The notes beneath the pieces were generated by a model that was not told where the DNA came from, did not search any database, and saw nothing but the letters and a program-made list of their open reading frames with translations. Positions 11,285-23,513 of a stretch of DNA of 64,000 nt are shown here, piece by piece (the stretch's first letter is position 1; each line of letters starts with the position of its first letter). The DNA is from Hysterium pulicare CBS 123377. Its lineage: Eukaryota; Ascomycota; Dothideomycetes; Hysteriales; Hysteriaceae. The stretch covers positions 1-64,000 of the forward strand of contig AJFK01000919.1 in assembly GCA_000467715.1 (NCBI GenBank), in the 5' to 3' direction. The translations under genes and the position numbers were made by a program.

Positions 11285-12153
11285 ATGCCTTCTCAGTGGG
11301 CAGATAAGCCGTATTCTCTTATTTCTACTGATCCGTTCTCCAAAGATGTACGTTTGTCATTGCTCTGCTGAGGTTTTGCATCACTCAATGTATCCTCATA
11401 GTCCTCCCACGCGGCATACTATGTTGCAACGCAGGTGGCACTTGCCCACAATGGTATTCTCCGAGGGTTGAACTCCATCTACCTCCAAGCAACGCACATA
11501 CCGCCCGAAGACCTGGCCGCGATTCGAGACTTCCTGACATATTGCCAATGCTGGTGTGAATCCATGCACCATCACCACGATGCGGAAGAAAAGGTTTTCT
11601 TCCCGAGCATAGAGCAGATATCAGATGTCCGAGGAGTCATGGAACGCAATATAGAGCAACACCGAGCATTCACGCCGGGTTTTGATCTATTCCAGGAGTA
11701 CTGTCGAACTTGTCTTCCCAAAGACTATGATGGACCGAAAATCAGGAGCCTCGTCGAAGATTTTGCGGAGCCATTAACTCGACATCTACATGACGAGATT
11801 GAAACCCTGCAAGCTCTTGACATCTACGATAGCGGGCGTATACGACAAGCTTATCAACGTTTCGAAAAATCCCTAATGGCGACAGACAATGTCAGACGTA
11901 CTTCAACGTATAAGCGAGTTCATTAACGTCACTAACACCGTCTTAGTATCGAATCGCTCCCCTGGTGTTTGGTACCGCAGACAGGAGCTTCGAAGGCGGC
12001 ATGCATGACTTCCCGTCTGTACCATTCTTTGTGCCTTACGTTATTCACTACTTGTTTGCTAGGCGACATCGTGGCGCTTGGCGATTCAATCCATGCAGTA
12101 TTTGGAGGGATCCCAGAGAATTGGCCTTCAAAAGTGTAAGCACAGTGCCTTAA
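11285..12153 (+). CDS. Hemerythrin-like (HHE) domain protein
   Basis: Three exons (11285-11347, 11402-11890, 11947-12153) give 252 residues. The first intron has a GTACGT donor. The second has a less usual GTCAGA donor, with a clear CACTAAC branch site and TTAG acceptor. The His/Glu ligands of an HHE four-helix bundle are visible: LAHNGILRGLN (helix 1), MHHHHDAEEKVFFP (helix 2), NIEQHRAFTPG (helix 3) and RHLHDEIETL (helix 4). The C-terminal part, FVPYVIHYLFARRHRGAWRF, is shared by fungal proteins of this kind. These proteins bind a di-iron centre; the physiological role in fungi is unclear. The small first exon was chosen because WADKPYSLIS matches the family N-terminus. Confidence 0.88.
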
Positions 12154-14035
12154 TTGCACTCTACACGTGTGGCGATTCTTCAAGTAAATAAATAGAGTTC
12201 GATCATCTCCGTATCTGAGTGCAATCGTTGATCATTACTACTGCTGTATTTTGTCCAGCTGGCGGGCTTCAGATTTTTGTCCACCCTCCTCATGCCAAAT
12301 CTCTACGCTTATTTTGAGAACACGCAAGATTAGGCAACGCCGAATCTCTGCTCAGGTGGTCGCTATTTACCGAATCCTCTCGTTTTCTTCCCTTCGTTGT
12401 CTGGACAGCTTGTGAGGCCCGGGGCAAGCATTCTCGCTAACAAATCTGATAGATGTAGCCCCAGACACTCGATAATACTTCGCTTACTCTACGACTCCAG
12501 CCCGTCAATACCACTCCCCATTAACGCTTACCACTAATACTCTGCTCGCATCATGCAGTTCGTTCACCGTAACTAATATCGATGACATGTTCGTCGTGGT
12601 CACCTTCTTTCCTGAGGTATCCAGCAACAAGACCTTGACTCCCTCGAGAGTACTATCGGTTAATATATCGGATTCACGACAATCATCGTCGTTAGCATGA
12701 TTGGTTTCGGTGCCTCGCTATTACTTCCCTCTAAACCCATTCCATCCCTCGGTCTACTTGCTCTTCTGCTAGGCATCTCGAAGTTGCTCGCTCTTCTCCT
12801 CCCAATCAGGGAAGAACAACTCAAGGAATTCACTATTGCTGGGATCAAGAGCGTGCTCAAAGTTTTCATTAGCCGCCCCCGGCCGAATCCTCATCTGGTC
12901 AGGAATCATGCCATCACAAAATTATGCATCGTTCAATCCTTCTTTTCTCTAACCTATTGAGTATCGATGTCGAAAACTTGGTATCCATTGACCGAGGGCC
13001 ATTGGACGCCTTAAAGTATCTATGTGGGTTCTTTCGTGGCCAAGCGGTATATTTGCGGTATATGTAATACCGATGGAGAATTATCCATCACGCATTCCTC
13101 CCTCTAACAACCAGGCAAATTCTCCCTTTTCCTCAAACCCTCAAACAGGTATCGCACAGGCAAACACACTTTTCCAAGTCAGGTGAAAAATACGTTTATC
13201 AACCTTAACTGGTTGGGGAAAGGTTGAGTGGCCTGATTAAGCCGATCTAGCAGCGAGTGAATGGCAACCTGGTTGAGTAACGTTTGAATTTGGTCATGCT
13301 TGGGAGAGGGCGAGATAGAAGCCTGGTTGACCGGAGCTTGCTGGCACCACTGGTTCATCAATGCTCTCAAAGATGCCGGTGTATTGCATTGTTGCCTTGG
13401 TTGCCTGGGTTATTGTCGCCTGTGAAGTTTTGATTTGGATTACGATCATGCGGTAGCATGGTCAAGAGGTCCGTGGCTACAAGATAGTTAGTTTACGAGA
13501 CACAGTATTGCAATCGTTGATGGTCTACTTACTGGCCATTGTGAGAGTTGGGTGGATATTGGTGTAAATATTTTGACGCGACTGAGACAAATATAAAACG
13601 AAAACTTGTGAGCGGATCAGCTAAATGTTCGCATAGGTGCTTAATTGGAGTGAAGCGAAATCATGTGATTGTCTCCTGAGATATGGTTTTGACAGTAATC
13701 CCGCTCCGCGGCCTAATCCGGCGGTAATAGGCTCCCTCTTCGAGCAAATATGCTCGTATGTCTTGAGATACGATCAGATGCTACTTGCTAAGGTTCTAGG
13801 GCAACCGCCCCGACAAAATTTTCACCTGGTCTGGGATTTTAGCTATCATAATCCTTCCTCTTGTAGATACAACACAGTAGATTATACCTAAGAGAAACAA
13901 ATCGTTACGAGTATAGTTCTATACTAAGAAGTAACGTGATCACATGACCGTAATGTTCACGTGATATAAACCGACTCAGAGGTTCCTTTTGGTTGTCTCA
14001 GAAGTGAACCTATATCGTTATTGCATCACCCTTCA
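12154..14035. other. Long intergenic region with one doubtful small spliced frame
   Basis: No well-supported gene is seen in about 1.9 kb. On the minus strand an ATG at 13539 with a perfect GTAAGT donor (13532) and a CTAAC...TAG acceptor (13477) leads into a 35-codon Asn/Gln-rich reading that ends at 13367; the next frame continues open to 13179. This could be a broken small gene or a chance arrangement. The frames at 12660-12960 overlap on both strands and look random. Confidence 0.3.
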
Positions 14036-14356
14036 CTACTCAAAAAAGTAGTTGCACGAACCAGTAGCACACGTATAAAAGCTCCGTCTACCTCCTCTGC
14101 TGTCGACGCCAGCCTGGTCCTCTCGGCTTACCGCACCACAGTCGCAGTGAGGATTGTTATTATTCACACCACGATCATCATTCCATGTAATCCAGCCTTT
14201 CCCCTTCATGTCGCAGTCGCAGCAAGCGTAGTACGATCGATAAGCATTGCCATTCGGGTTGCCCGGGCTCACTGTGAATTGACGGACGGAGTCATGTCCG
14301 TTGCACCTGGGACAAGTAGGCGAGACTAAGGGGAAAATAGGCTGAGCATAGGCCAT
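14036..14356 (-). CDS. Small GRF-type zinc-finger protein
   Basis: This is a 106-residue product with two CxxC-type zinc-binding clusters: CPRCNGHDSV and YACCDCDMKGKGWITWND early, then NPHCDCG and a FYTCATGSCNYF end. The conserved aromatic/Gly pattern (YRSYYACCDCD, SFYTCA) is the GRF-like zinc ribbon duplicated in many short fungal proteins. The GRF finger binds single-stranded nucleic acid in better-known proteins; here function is only inferred from fold. The open frame extends upstream to 14413, so 19 more residues are possible, but the ATG at 14356 fits family length better. Confidence 0.75.
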   Translation of the reverse strand: MAYAQPIFPLVSPTCPRCNGHDSVRQFTVSPGNPNGNAYRSYYACCDCDMKGKGWITWNDDRGVNNNNPHCDCGAVSREDQAGVDSRGGRRSFYTCATGSCNYFFE

Positions 14357-15360
14357 GGAGGCTAGGAGTCTAAAAGATTCGAGATTTGTATTAGAGCCAA
14401 CAGATCGGGTCAAATTGGAACGTTAAAGCATACTCGCCAGGCTAACACTCACGAACTTTCAATCTGAATTAATCGTAAGAGATCTCAGTAGAAGTGTTGA
14501 GCATCACACAAGAAAATAAGGGCATCCAAGATCCTTCCCAGGCCGGAGAATGTTCGAGGGCAAATGTGAGTCGATGATGGTATGTGAGATACAGCAGATC
14601 TGACCAACATCCGGTAAATGGTGGGGTCTCACGTACTCTTATCACTGCGTGTCAGCCTACGGGTGGGCGCAGAATCATCTAGAAAGCTCAGCCTTCTTTT
14701 TCTTTTGAATCCAAGGCTTCAGCAGGCTACTCGGTTAGATAGGTGCATCAGTGCTGCGCCACATTGTGTCGGGAGACGAGGCTGAGCGTCATGGCAATCA
14801 TCTCGAAAGATTTGGTCCATCCATTGGGGGCTTGAACATGTCAAGTGCTATTTCTTAAGGGTGCTGCAAGTGTAATTTGCAACGTATATGTCCATCGTCT
14901 TCTTCTTCATTAGCTTTGACACAAGAGACAACAGTGTCTACCGTAATAGTAGTAGTAGTAGGACGAGAGAATAGAGCCTTCTAGCAGGTTCAAAAGCGAA
15001 AAGTAACAAAATGTATTCCCTCTTGTCGTGAAATTCCGACAATCACACGGGTATTCTTCGAGTCCACACGAGATGAATCTGATATGCAACGACGGTGGTT
15101 TTGACATGCAAAGGGTTTCTCGCTTCCCCCCGCCACTTCGGCCCGCCTCCTTCGCCCTAGCTTTTAGCGAAACTCTCTTCCTCGTCGTCGCAGCGCGAAA
15201 GAACGTTAACGAGCACTGGGTCTAGGAGTTGAAGTTCTTCTCTAAGAGAGGTATCAAGGATACACAGTCTATGAACCGCCTAACTTGTAAACCTGGTAGC
15301 TGGCATCACCACACTTCGTTGAAATCACACCATGTTTTTGGAGGCCGTCAGCGGAGACAC
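14357..15360. other. Intergenic
   Basis: About 1 kb lies between the zinc-finger gene start and the 3' end of the next minus-strand gene. A short (AGT)n run occurs near 14948-14961. Frames at 14910-15225 are short and unsupported. Confidence 0.4.
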
Positions 15361-17300
15361 CTAGAACGCGGCATCGTCAGTAACCGTAATACCGTATTGC
15401 CAGTAAACGGAAAGCCTACAAGAATCATTGGAAGAGAACATGGAGAAGACGGCATTGCAGTCGAACGGACAATCACCCCTGTCGGTCCAGAAGAATCCCC
15501 ACGTAAAGCCGTCGTCGGGCTCCGTCCACGTCCAATCCCCGTTGCGTTTGGCCAAATCGCCACGCTTTTTGAGTTCGGAGTGATCCTGACAGGCTTTCTG
15601 GATTTTGCTGCCTTACGTGAGCTATTGTGCATATGTCCGATATGGCTTGACTTACTCGTTGAACGTGTTGACGCTTCCAGCGAGGTCTTCCTTTCCCTGA
15701 TCGCATTTGGGATCATCGTCGGTAAGTTCAGCAAGTCCGATAAGTTCTTCCAACCATGCATACTGATTGTCCATGTAGTCGTAGTCTACTTCGAAGACGT
15801 ATGGCTGCGTGACTTTTTGACATTTACACCTAATGTACTTGCCCTACAGCTCGCGGTTAGTAGCCGAACATTTTGTTAATCATTCTAAGCTCTGATGGAC
15901 ATGACTCGCAAAAGGGTGCTCGCTGACCTTCAAACAAAAAGCTTTCCTCTCAAGGATCTCCTCATCATCTTTTTGAGCCTGGCAGTTGTCGTCTGGGCAG
16001 ATCAAGTCCTTTGGGCATTGGAAATCCTCCTCTTTCAACTCCTTCGCAAGCTCATTCTGAGGAATCCAGATTTGGAGGAGTTTATCCCCAAAGTACATCT
16101 GTGCATGCCCCACGATAGTAACTGCAGCGGCAGCTTTTGCTATAGCGGCGACATCGACTTCTTCGATTTCCTCGACTAATTGCATTTGACGAACGAAGAG
16201 CACTACTAGTTCGACCTCATCCAACAAGAATTGTTGGACCGGAACGTTAAGGAGTTGACCAGGGCCTGGGTTTGGGGGTGCTGGGTTTGCTGGCACCATC
16301 TGCAGGAGCGCTTCTGGGGCATTATCCATGAAAGGGCGACCCAGTTCTGCGATTATGCGTCTGCACTCTTCCGTGACATCAGCACGCTTCTTGCTCTGTG
16401 CACATTTCTTTGAGTATTCTTGAGCACCCATCATGCCCAGAAAGTCTTGGATACGCTGTGCGATATCCTCGGGGATGTTGTAAACGACATCTCCTTTCTT
16501 GTGGTCTCCGTTATCGGTAGTTAGAGTCTCCACAGAAATGAAGTTCCTATTGAGATGGATCAGTTGAGCTCTATTGCAAAAGAAGGCTACAAGCTGGCTG
16601 GTGCACCGGAAGGGTTTTGATCAAACTTACTTCGCAGTTGACGTTGGCGGACGGACAGTGATGGTGGCAGGTGCGGCGGTTCCCTCTACGTCCGTCTCAA
16701 TGGCAATAATGCTTGCGCTATTGATTGAGTGTATCTGTTCCAGGTCTCCCGCCTCAAAATGAATTTCATGCGGGGGATCGTGGTCTTTCAAGTAAGTAGC
16801 TTGAGCCTTGATCATCATTACCTCAATCACAATGATGTACAACCCGGCCAAGGCCAACCCGACGAATCGTTTAGCGTGAAGTGAGACATCTGTATTCTGT
16901 ATGACCGGAATAAGTGCATTGCGGCATTGGTCTTCTGGTTTGGCCTTGCAGTTTCCTATCATTGTATCTTTGATTCTTTTCCTTAGGTCAGGCCCGAAAG
17001 CGATGTTGATCCCACCTTCCGGAACATCGTCGATGACACCTGTTGGGTAGATTTGTAGTGACTCGCCAGATGGCTCCGGGTCTGTTGCCTATGACTACAT
17101 CAATGAAGACCTTTCTGGATGTGGAGGTTTGATATTAAGCAGCTTACCCGAGCCTGTATATATTGGGAGTCTGGCCCAAAGGTGAATGTTGGCACCGGCG
17201 GGGGGTCATCGCGACGCACATGAGTGGTGATTTTAGGAATTGCAGAAGGTAAAACTCTAGGTAAGAGTAGTAAAAATGACAAGATAGTCGGTCGTAGCAT
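15361..17300 (-). CDS. Secreted or membrane-anchored Cys-containing protein, 554 aa, unknown function
   Basis: Five exons (17300-17148, 17088-16631, 16546-15928, 15843-15656, 15607-15361) were joined by hand; all phases agree. One donor (15927) is GTCAGC rather than GTRAGT. The protein starts with a signal peptide (MLRPTILSFLLLLPRVLPSA). It has hydrophobic helices near residues 115-140 (RFVGLALAGLYIIVIEVMMI) and again near 330 (AIAKAAAAVTIVGHAQMYFG). The C-terminal third is Cys-bearing: CPKDLICPDDNC, YIRCKCQKV, a KACQDH segment and a Trp-rich DGFTWGFFWTDRGDCPFDC ending. The pattern matches a family of large fungal secreted proteins seen mainly in plant-associated ascomycetes. No enzymatic motif is visible. 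It is divergently placed from the secreted zincin at 18510. Confidence 0.75.
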
Positions 17301-18509
17301 TTCGAAATTCGAACTGTGATGCTCGGCTTCGAAATTGGGAACACTGGCGAGTCGAAGCCTGCTTATCAACATCTTTGCTAATTCCATTATGTGCCTCTCA
17401 AACTCAATTCGACAGATCTCCCTTTCTTCAAACCGGCCTTTGCTGCAATGATCTCATCGTGAAAACTGTTGTCTCAGAGAGATATGTGGGAGGGGGGCAC
17501 AGGAAAGAACACGTCCCAGCGTGACCCCATGACATCTGAGACAATGAAGGCGGTAAAAGCCAGATTTGAAAACACGAGGAAGATGAAGTGCCAGAAAGAA
17601 GGATATTAGGATTCAGAAGTCTGCGGTGACTGAAACGGTGATATAGTTATTTTAGGTCTATGTACACCTGGCTCGAATGCCAGGCGGCTTGGGGGTGACT
17701 CGTTCCAAAACAACGACACCAAATCTACCAAGCTCTTTCAGGAAGCGGCTTAGCAGGTGCAGTCTGTATCTCGTGGCAGGAATGAAGATGGAAGATGGGG
17801 TGTGGTGCTGACTTGCCGTGCCGCCTGTGCCTCAGCAGGAGGCTCAACGTCTTGTTGTCCTGATTACGTGGAAGTCCAGCACATGGCTCTTCCATTCCAT
17901 AATATGCCAGTCTGAGACTTTAAGTTGGATATCCCCTTCGATATAAATATGATGGACAACCGAAATGGAAGTGGATAACATTTGTGACGAGAGCAGGTGC
18001 GTAGCGTTAGGGCTGTGGCTTATAATTAGAGATTACTCCATATCGTCCATATCGCTTTTAGATTACTAAGAATTGTCTATTATGGTAGGTCATTTTGGTG
18101 TGTTTCTGTTAAGTTGTGGTATGGAGACCCGGAGTCGGAACTCTACTATGGTATGACTGGATTGACGTTTAGCATAACATACAGCTTAGAAAACTGAACA
18201 GCCCTAAAAGCAATGCACTTTTGAAGGAAAAGAAGCTGTGGTACCTCTTGACCACAAAAGCTTCTTGTCAAACAAATATCGGGTCGCCCCGACAATCCAA
18301 AGGATCAGAGACATTAGGATGATGAGGTACGACCACAAGAGGACACGGTATTTTGAAAGCAATGATATTGTTCCATTTATAGATGATGCCACATGTTCAA
18401 GGGCGCAATGATGAACATATTATGTCAAGTTCACCCAAACGCATTCCCAGAGACCAAGTACCTTATCCTATGATCACAGCTCATCCGCCTACCATCCCCA
18501 CCTGCTCTC
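17301..18509. promoter_or_regulatory. 1.2-kb divergent promoter region of two secreted-protein genes
   Basis: No supported gene lies here, and the two flanking genes read away from it, so it must hold both promoters. A 62-codon hydrophobic minus-strand frame (18204-18392) lacks an ATG. No operator could be assigned. Confidence 0.5.
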
Positions 18510-19986
18510 ATGTTAGGTTCAAGTGTATTATTTTCGTTGCTCTTTCTCCCGTCTGCGTTGGTATTGGGCTATAAGATAGACGCATCATGTACCAACGCAG
18601 GGATTGGTAACGTCACAGTTTCGTCCCATTATAGAATTGACTTTGACCTAACTCTGATCTAGAGAACGATGTCAGGACAGGAATGGGCTCTGCATTCGAA
18701 ATGGCAGATGCCGCACTTCAAAAACTCACCGAGAAGACTTGGACCCCGGAAACGACGTCGTTGGTGAACAATCTTTTTACCAAAGATGGCAAAGTACCCG
18801 AAGAAGTAGACTTGGCAAAGGTGAAACGTACGTCATACTTTCCAAAGGCATGACATACCTTTCAAGACTTTTGATCATTTGACCTAGTCGTAGTGGTTCT
18901 ACATCGTATCCGGAGGTTCTATAGACAGGAGGTGACCGGAGATGTGGGAGACAACGACGTGGTACGCGGCCCAAATATTTCTTGTGCTCGTAAAGTGCTA
19001 AAAATTAGGACTTATAGACCATCTTTTGTGACGATTCCCGTTTCGAGAAAGTTGACGGAGCAAAGAATATCTACAGGGATAAAAGTAAGTTCGAGAAGCT
19101 CTGCTTGCCATTGCTCCTCCGGTCTTGTCAAGATGAACATAAAGCTGACAATCTCTAGCGACCAGCGATCTCATCAGATACAACCAAAAGCAGTGCAAAG
19201 GTGGCATAAAAGACATAGCCGAAAAAATCGCACTTATGGTCACTCGTAACCCGATTTTATTTGAGAGAATCAACGGCGAAAACATTGAACGAAAACGTCC
19301 GACTCAGATACAAATCTGCCCATGGTTCATTAATTGGGTAAAGGGTAAAAGGTTAAAGTTCTTCAAAGACGTCGTGAGAACCAAAATCGGCACAGCAGTA
19401 ATCAAGGCGACTGAGAATAACCAAGGGGTGTTCAGGCAAATTGGTATGTAGTTCTAAATTGGTGGTCGGAGTGTAGCTACTAGTAACCACATACAGATGC
19501 TTTTGCTCTCCTTGACAAGGTTCTCCTACACGAAATGACTCATGGCCATTCAGTCTACACCTATGAATGGGCGAAAAAAGATATTCAGAGGGGCCTTATC
19601 GATGTAAAATCCACTTTGTTGAACAGGGGTCTACTTCGCCAACTACTTTCTAATTGAATGCTATCTAGGTTCCTGGCCCGACTGTGCTCAAACATCAAAT
19701 TCCTGCTTACGGCTGGAAGTGGTGCAAGCAGCTTGCGAAAAATGGAGACGACGTTGGGGGTGTCAACAAGCCAACGAGATATGCAGCTGACAACAACGCC
19801 GATTCAGTCGCATTACTCGGCAGTGGTATGTATTTTCCCGATCCCCGATTTTGTTTGGTTAAGGTTGATGAATTCTGGCTGATGCTCTTGGCAACAGTGT
19901 GCAAGTTGATGGTCGACCAAAACCCAAGGACAGTAGACGACGAAGGAAGGGTTGTGCCGATTACACCGAACCGAAAATTGACATAG
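18510..19986 (+). CDS. Secreted zinc metallopeptidase, M35/aspzincin-like
   Basis: Eight exons (18510-18606, 18663-18827, 18888-18961, 19018-19084, 19159-19443, 19497-19603, 19669-19825, 19898-19986) give 346 residues; every junction keeps frame and most introns show CTAAC/CTGAC-like branch sites. A signal peptide (MLGSSVLFSLLFLPSALVLG) starts the protein. A catalytic zincin motif, LLDKVLLHEMTHGHS, places His241, Glu242 and His245 in an HExxH pattern. A downstream AYGWKWCKQL segment is followed by NADSVALLGSV, as in the fungal peptidases related to deuterolysin and peptidyl-Lys metallopeptidases. The last intron (19826-19897) can also be read through; the spliced form fits the family better. 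The likely role is extracellular protein degradation or interaction with a host, which is inference. Confidence 0.85.
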
Positions 19987-20319
19987 ACTTTTCAAGCAGT
20001 AGCATTGCTCCGTACTGTGCGGCGAGTGATGCTTGATCGGACGAAGAAGGATCAGACTCTTTTTTATAATGTGTCAATTGCTAGAATGGACTTAAAATGG
20101 CCCGGTCGATCTGGAATTCTAGTACACAGGGGGTGTTATAATTCGCCGTTTTCAGAGGAGAGGTCTGCATCTGCCATCTTCTTTTTTACTAGCCTATGAA
20201 GCCGATTCGACCTCAGTACAAGGTATTAAAGCAAGTTGCCATCCTTAAGGTTATTTGTAAAGCAGCGTTTAGAATAAGATCTACCTACACTCAAGTGGCT
20301 TTGAAAGTCAAACTTTTGC
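19987..20319. other. Intergenic, convergent 3' ends
   Basis: Nothing was recognised. Confidence 0.4.
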
Positions 20320-21286
20320 TTAAAGGGGGAATAGGCCTTCATCGTATGGCCGCCTAATTAACAGTGTCGTAAAATGCATCGATCCGAGCGCACGTTTGAC
20401 CGACTCAGGAATCTCAATGTTCATTTCGATCTCGAATGTGCCTTGAACATGGATCTTATTCAGTGGCTGGAAAATGAGAAGGAGAGATTCTTCGTCAATG
20501 GCATCGAGATCATCCAAATCCAAGTAATATCGGATGATGATGTCGAGTCGGATCGAGCGAAGGGCTCGCAAGTCTTGAAGCGCTCGGCAACTTGCAGCCC
20601 AGCGTGTTATGTTCTCAGGAGGGTACTGTATGTTGTTTACGTAGTATGCCGCGGGGGTTAAGAAAACTGTCGAGATGTGCACATCGCGTATGGCGTGCCA
20701 TTGTAGTGGTGTCACAATGGAATTTAAAGCTAGAATGCCTTTCGCACCTTTAAAATGAAAAGTGTTTTCGGTGTATAGTAATTCAAGCGCTTCAGAATAG
20801 CTGAATGACTATGAGCAAACAGCTGACCGATCAGCAAGAGCAAACATACATGAGACGACAGGTTAACGGAAGGCAAAGTAGTTTATCCATTGTACGCAGT
20901 GTCAAACGATGCACTTGCGTATTGCCTTCCCGCCACCAGCCAAAGCACTTGTGCTGCCAAGTTGGTAGTGGACATTGCATATCCTCGCAGCGCTTATAAC
21001 CCACTAGATGCGAATGATCATCAAAGGGGACAATGTGCAGTGGCCGAACTGGATCTCCAAGTGCAGCAGAATATATCAGGATGCGTAGCTCTGTGGATAG
21101 TTTGCCATATAGGGGAGACTGCAATTGAAAGTGCGTTATAGGCTTCAAAGTTTGTTCTGGCTGCACTACACGCTCTTCTTGGGTTGTGTACGCTGTGGGA
21201 GGTGTCGCTTGCGGCGTCTTCTTGACCTTCTTTCTGAATATCGCTAGGATGAAGTTGGGCATGGTCTGGAATGACGTTGAAGCCAA
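20320..21286 (-). CDS. F-box-like / DUF7730-type protein
   Basis: Exons 21286-20850 and 20800-20320 flank a 49-nt intron (GTATGT donor, TTCAG acceptor) and give 305 residues. The segment SPLYGKLSTELRILIYSAAL is the cyclin-F-box-like helix pair found in a large class of uncharacterised fungal proteins. After it comes LPLTCRLIYSEALELLYTENTFHF, in which the splice junction lies inside LIYSEAL and restores the family consensus. The rest is Leu-rich and non-repetitive. Such proteins are thought to be substrate adaptors or unrelated scaffolds, without experimental support. An internal ATG at 21262 is an alternative start. Confidence 0.75.
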
Positions 21287-21630
21287 TGTGAAGAAGATTT
21301 CGGACAGATTGATCGTTATTGATCGTTAATGGATAGGTGAAATAGATGAAAAGTTGGAGAAGCTGGGCAAGTGGAAGACGCTGGCAAGAAGGCCTGTGTT
21401 GTGTGTGGCACGGACTTGCGGCGCAGTATGTTAGGCCCATGCGCAACTCAGACATCCAACGCAACGATCGATCCCCCAGCTCCATCTCATTATTCGCTGC
21501 TGAGCCAACACGTTGTTGCATTCAAATTGAAACCACCAGTATTTCGCTCACCAACCATTCCACTGAACTTTTCAGCAAGATCAATCGCTTTGCCGTACGA
21601 CTGCTAGACGATTTCATGTACTGGAATAGA
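21287..21630. other. Intergenic
   Basis: This holds the promoter of the F-box-like gene and the 3' flank of the UGDH gene. Nothing else was recognised. Confidence 0.4.
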
Positions 21631-23513
21631 TCACTTTCCTATGCATTCAACTCGAAACCCCAACGCCCGAAGCTTCGCTGCATCCAGGACATTACGACCA
21701 TCAAAAACAAACATTGGCCTGCGCCCGATACGTGAGATGTACGCCCAATCCAGTCTGTCTTCCAATTTGGATGATGGGATCATCCCGAGATCGCTCCCTG
21801 TACCTTCAGGTGGTTTCGCACTGCTAATACCATTATCGAAAATATCACTGCTAAAGGATTGCGCGGAATCAGTGCCACGGAGTCCATTTCGTGAGTGTTT
21901 TCCAAGTTCTCGCAGGTCTTTCTCATCGGCCTGAACGACCGACTCGTTCTCGCCCTTATTCGTCCTTGAGCATGGTTCAAACTTGTTGCTGAACTCATCC
22001 CATTCTGTGAGGACGATGACAGCATCCGCGCCGGTGCAAGCTTTGTATGCCGATGAGCACACCGTAACGTGACCCCACTCTTTACTCAATTGCCTATTAA
22101 GTATTTGAAGGTCTCGATAGATCTGCTCTTCTTTGACGACGGGATCGTAGACATTGACGCGGGCGCCTTCAGCAACCAGGTTATTGACTACCGTAATGGC
22201 TGCAGTTTCTCTAGTATCGCCCGTATCTTTCTTGTACGAAAATCCCAGCACTGCTAATTTCTTGTTTGAGAGCGAGTTGTAGAGACATCTCACGATTCTC
22301 CTCGTAAAGCGATCCTTTTGGTACTCATTGATATCAACAACGCTCTTCCAGTAGCTTGCAACTTCAAAAAGATGCAACGAATCGGCTATGTAACATAAAG
22401 AAAGTATGTCTTTCTTGAAGCATGAGCCCCCAAATCCGACGGACGCTTTCAGCATTCCCGACCCAATACGTTCGTCAAGACCACAAGCGTAAGATACCTC
22501 ATCAATATCTGCGCCAACGGATTCGCAAATTGCGCTGAGAGCATTGATGCTACTGATACGCTGCGCGAGAAGGGCATTGGCAGCCAGCTTGGCCAATTCA
22601 GAGCTCCATAAGTTAATGGTTATGATCCGCTCGGTGTCTACCCAGGTTGAGTATACATTTGCAAGAGCCTCTGCTGCGCGGGCCCCGCTGCGAGTCTTGA
22701 GCGATCCAATCAGGACGCGATTGGGATGGAGTAAATCTTTGATGGCAGTACCTTCCGCCAGAAATTCTGGGTTGGACAAGATCTCAAAGTGGACACCTGG
22801 CTTGCAAGTGGCCGATAAAATTTCTCGGAGAGTCTCAGCAGTTCCACATGGTACGGTACTCTTCTCGACAACTATCTTATCGGTCGTAGCAATTTCTCCA
22901 ATCCTCCGCACGGCTGATTCGAGATAGCTGAGTTCGGATGCATGGCCGGCTCCTTTCCCCATTGTCTTAGTCGGCGTATTGACGCTGAGTAAAATGAGGT
23001 CTGCGACGGATATGCCCAGATTCATGTCGGTGGAGAAGAAAAGGTTGGGACGTCGCTCATTAGGAATGCCGTCACGAGGAGTCTTGACGATTCGGAAAAG
23101 ATCGGGCTCGTATATTGGAAGTTGGTCGGATTTCCAGGCTGCTATACGAGAAGAGTCGAGATCAACCACAGTGACCTCAATGTCGGGGTTTTTGTTCGCA
23201 ATAACGGCTGAGATCGGGCCACCCTATGGGGGAGGATCAGCTTTCTCTTTTCTTTCTCACGTAGGCCAGATCAATCATCCAAGTGGCGTTCGGCAAGGCC
23301 ATCACTCACCACATAGCCCGCACCAATGCAGCATATTCGTTTGACTTTCGGCTGTACACTGTATCCATTCGAACCGTTTGATGTCACCTGCACATGATTC
23401 CGATTATTTGTAGGGACAAACGATTGAGATAGCGGTTGGTAAAGAAGACTTTGGTTAGGCTTTTGACATTTCTCGATGGGAGTGGACATGCTTGATCCGG
23501 TCTTGCAAGTCAT
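21631..23513 (-). CDS. UDP-glucose 6-dehydrogenase
   Basis: The enzyme oxidises UDP-glucose to UDP-glucuronic acid with two NAD+ in the cytosol. Exons 23513-23310 and 23223-21631 (86-nt intron) encode 598 residues, longer than the usual 460-500. After a 50-residue extension comes the dinucleotide loop KRICCIGAGYVGGPISAVIA. Then follow the conserved VNTPTKT segment, EKSTVPCGTAE, SNPEFLAEGTAIKDLLHP, the catalytic VGFGGSCFKKD loop with Cys336, the C-terminal GFSYKKDTGDTRET segment and FVFDGRNVLD near the end. Between TEWDEF and LDWAYISRIG sits about 80 extra residues (21754-21990), rich in Ser, Glu and Lys. This is either a true insertion or an in-frame intron with a weak GTTTGA donor (21982) and ACAG acceptor (21755). 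The transporter and glycosyltransferases that follow fit a UDP-sugar pathway. Confidence 0.92.

Noticed and set aside
12660-12960. Overlapping Leu/Ser-rich frames on both strands
   Set aside because: Mirror-image frames of similar length with no conserved motif; typical of low-complexity chance ORFs.
13179-13539. Possible small spliced Asn/Gln-rich gene
   Set aside because: Splice signals are good but the reading stops after 35 codons and needs a frameshift to use the next open frame; reported only as doubtful in the intergenic entry.
13900-14000. Inverted-looking CACGTGA/TCACATGA motifs as a terminal inverted repeat
   Set aside because: Only a few bases pair and no element lies between them.
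18204-18392. 62-codon hydrophobic minus-strand frame
   Set aside because: It looks like one membrane helix but lacks an ATG start and has no family or splice support.
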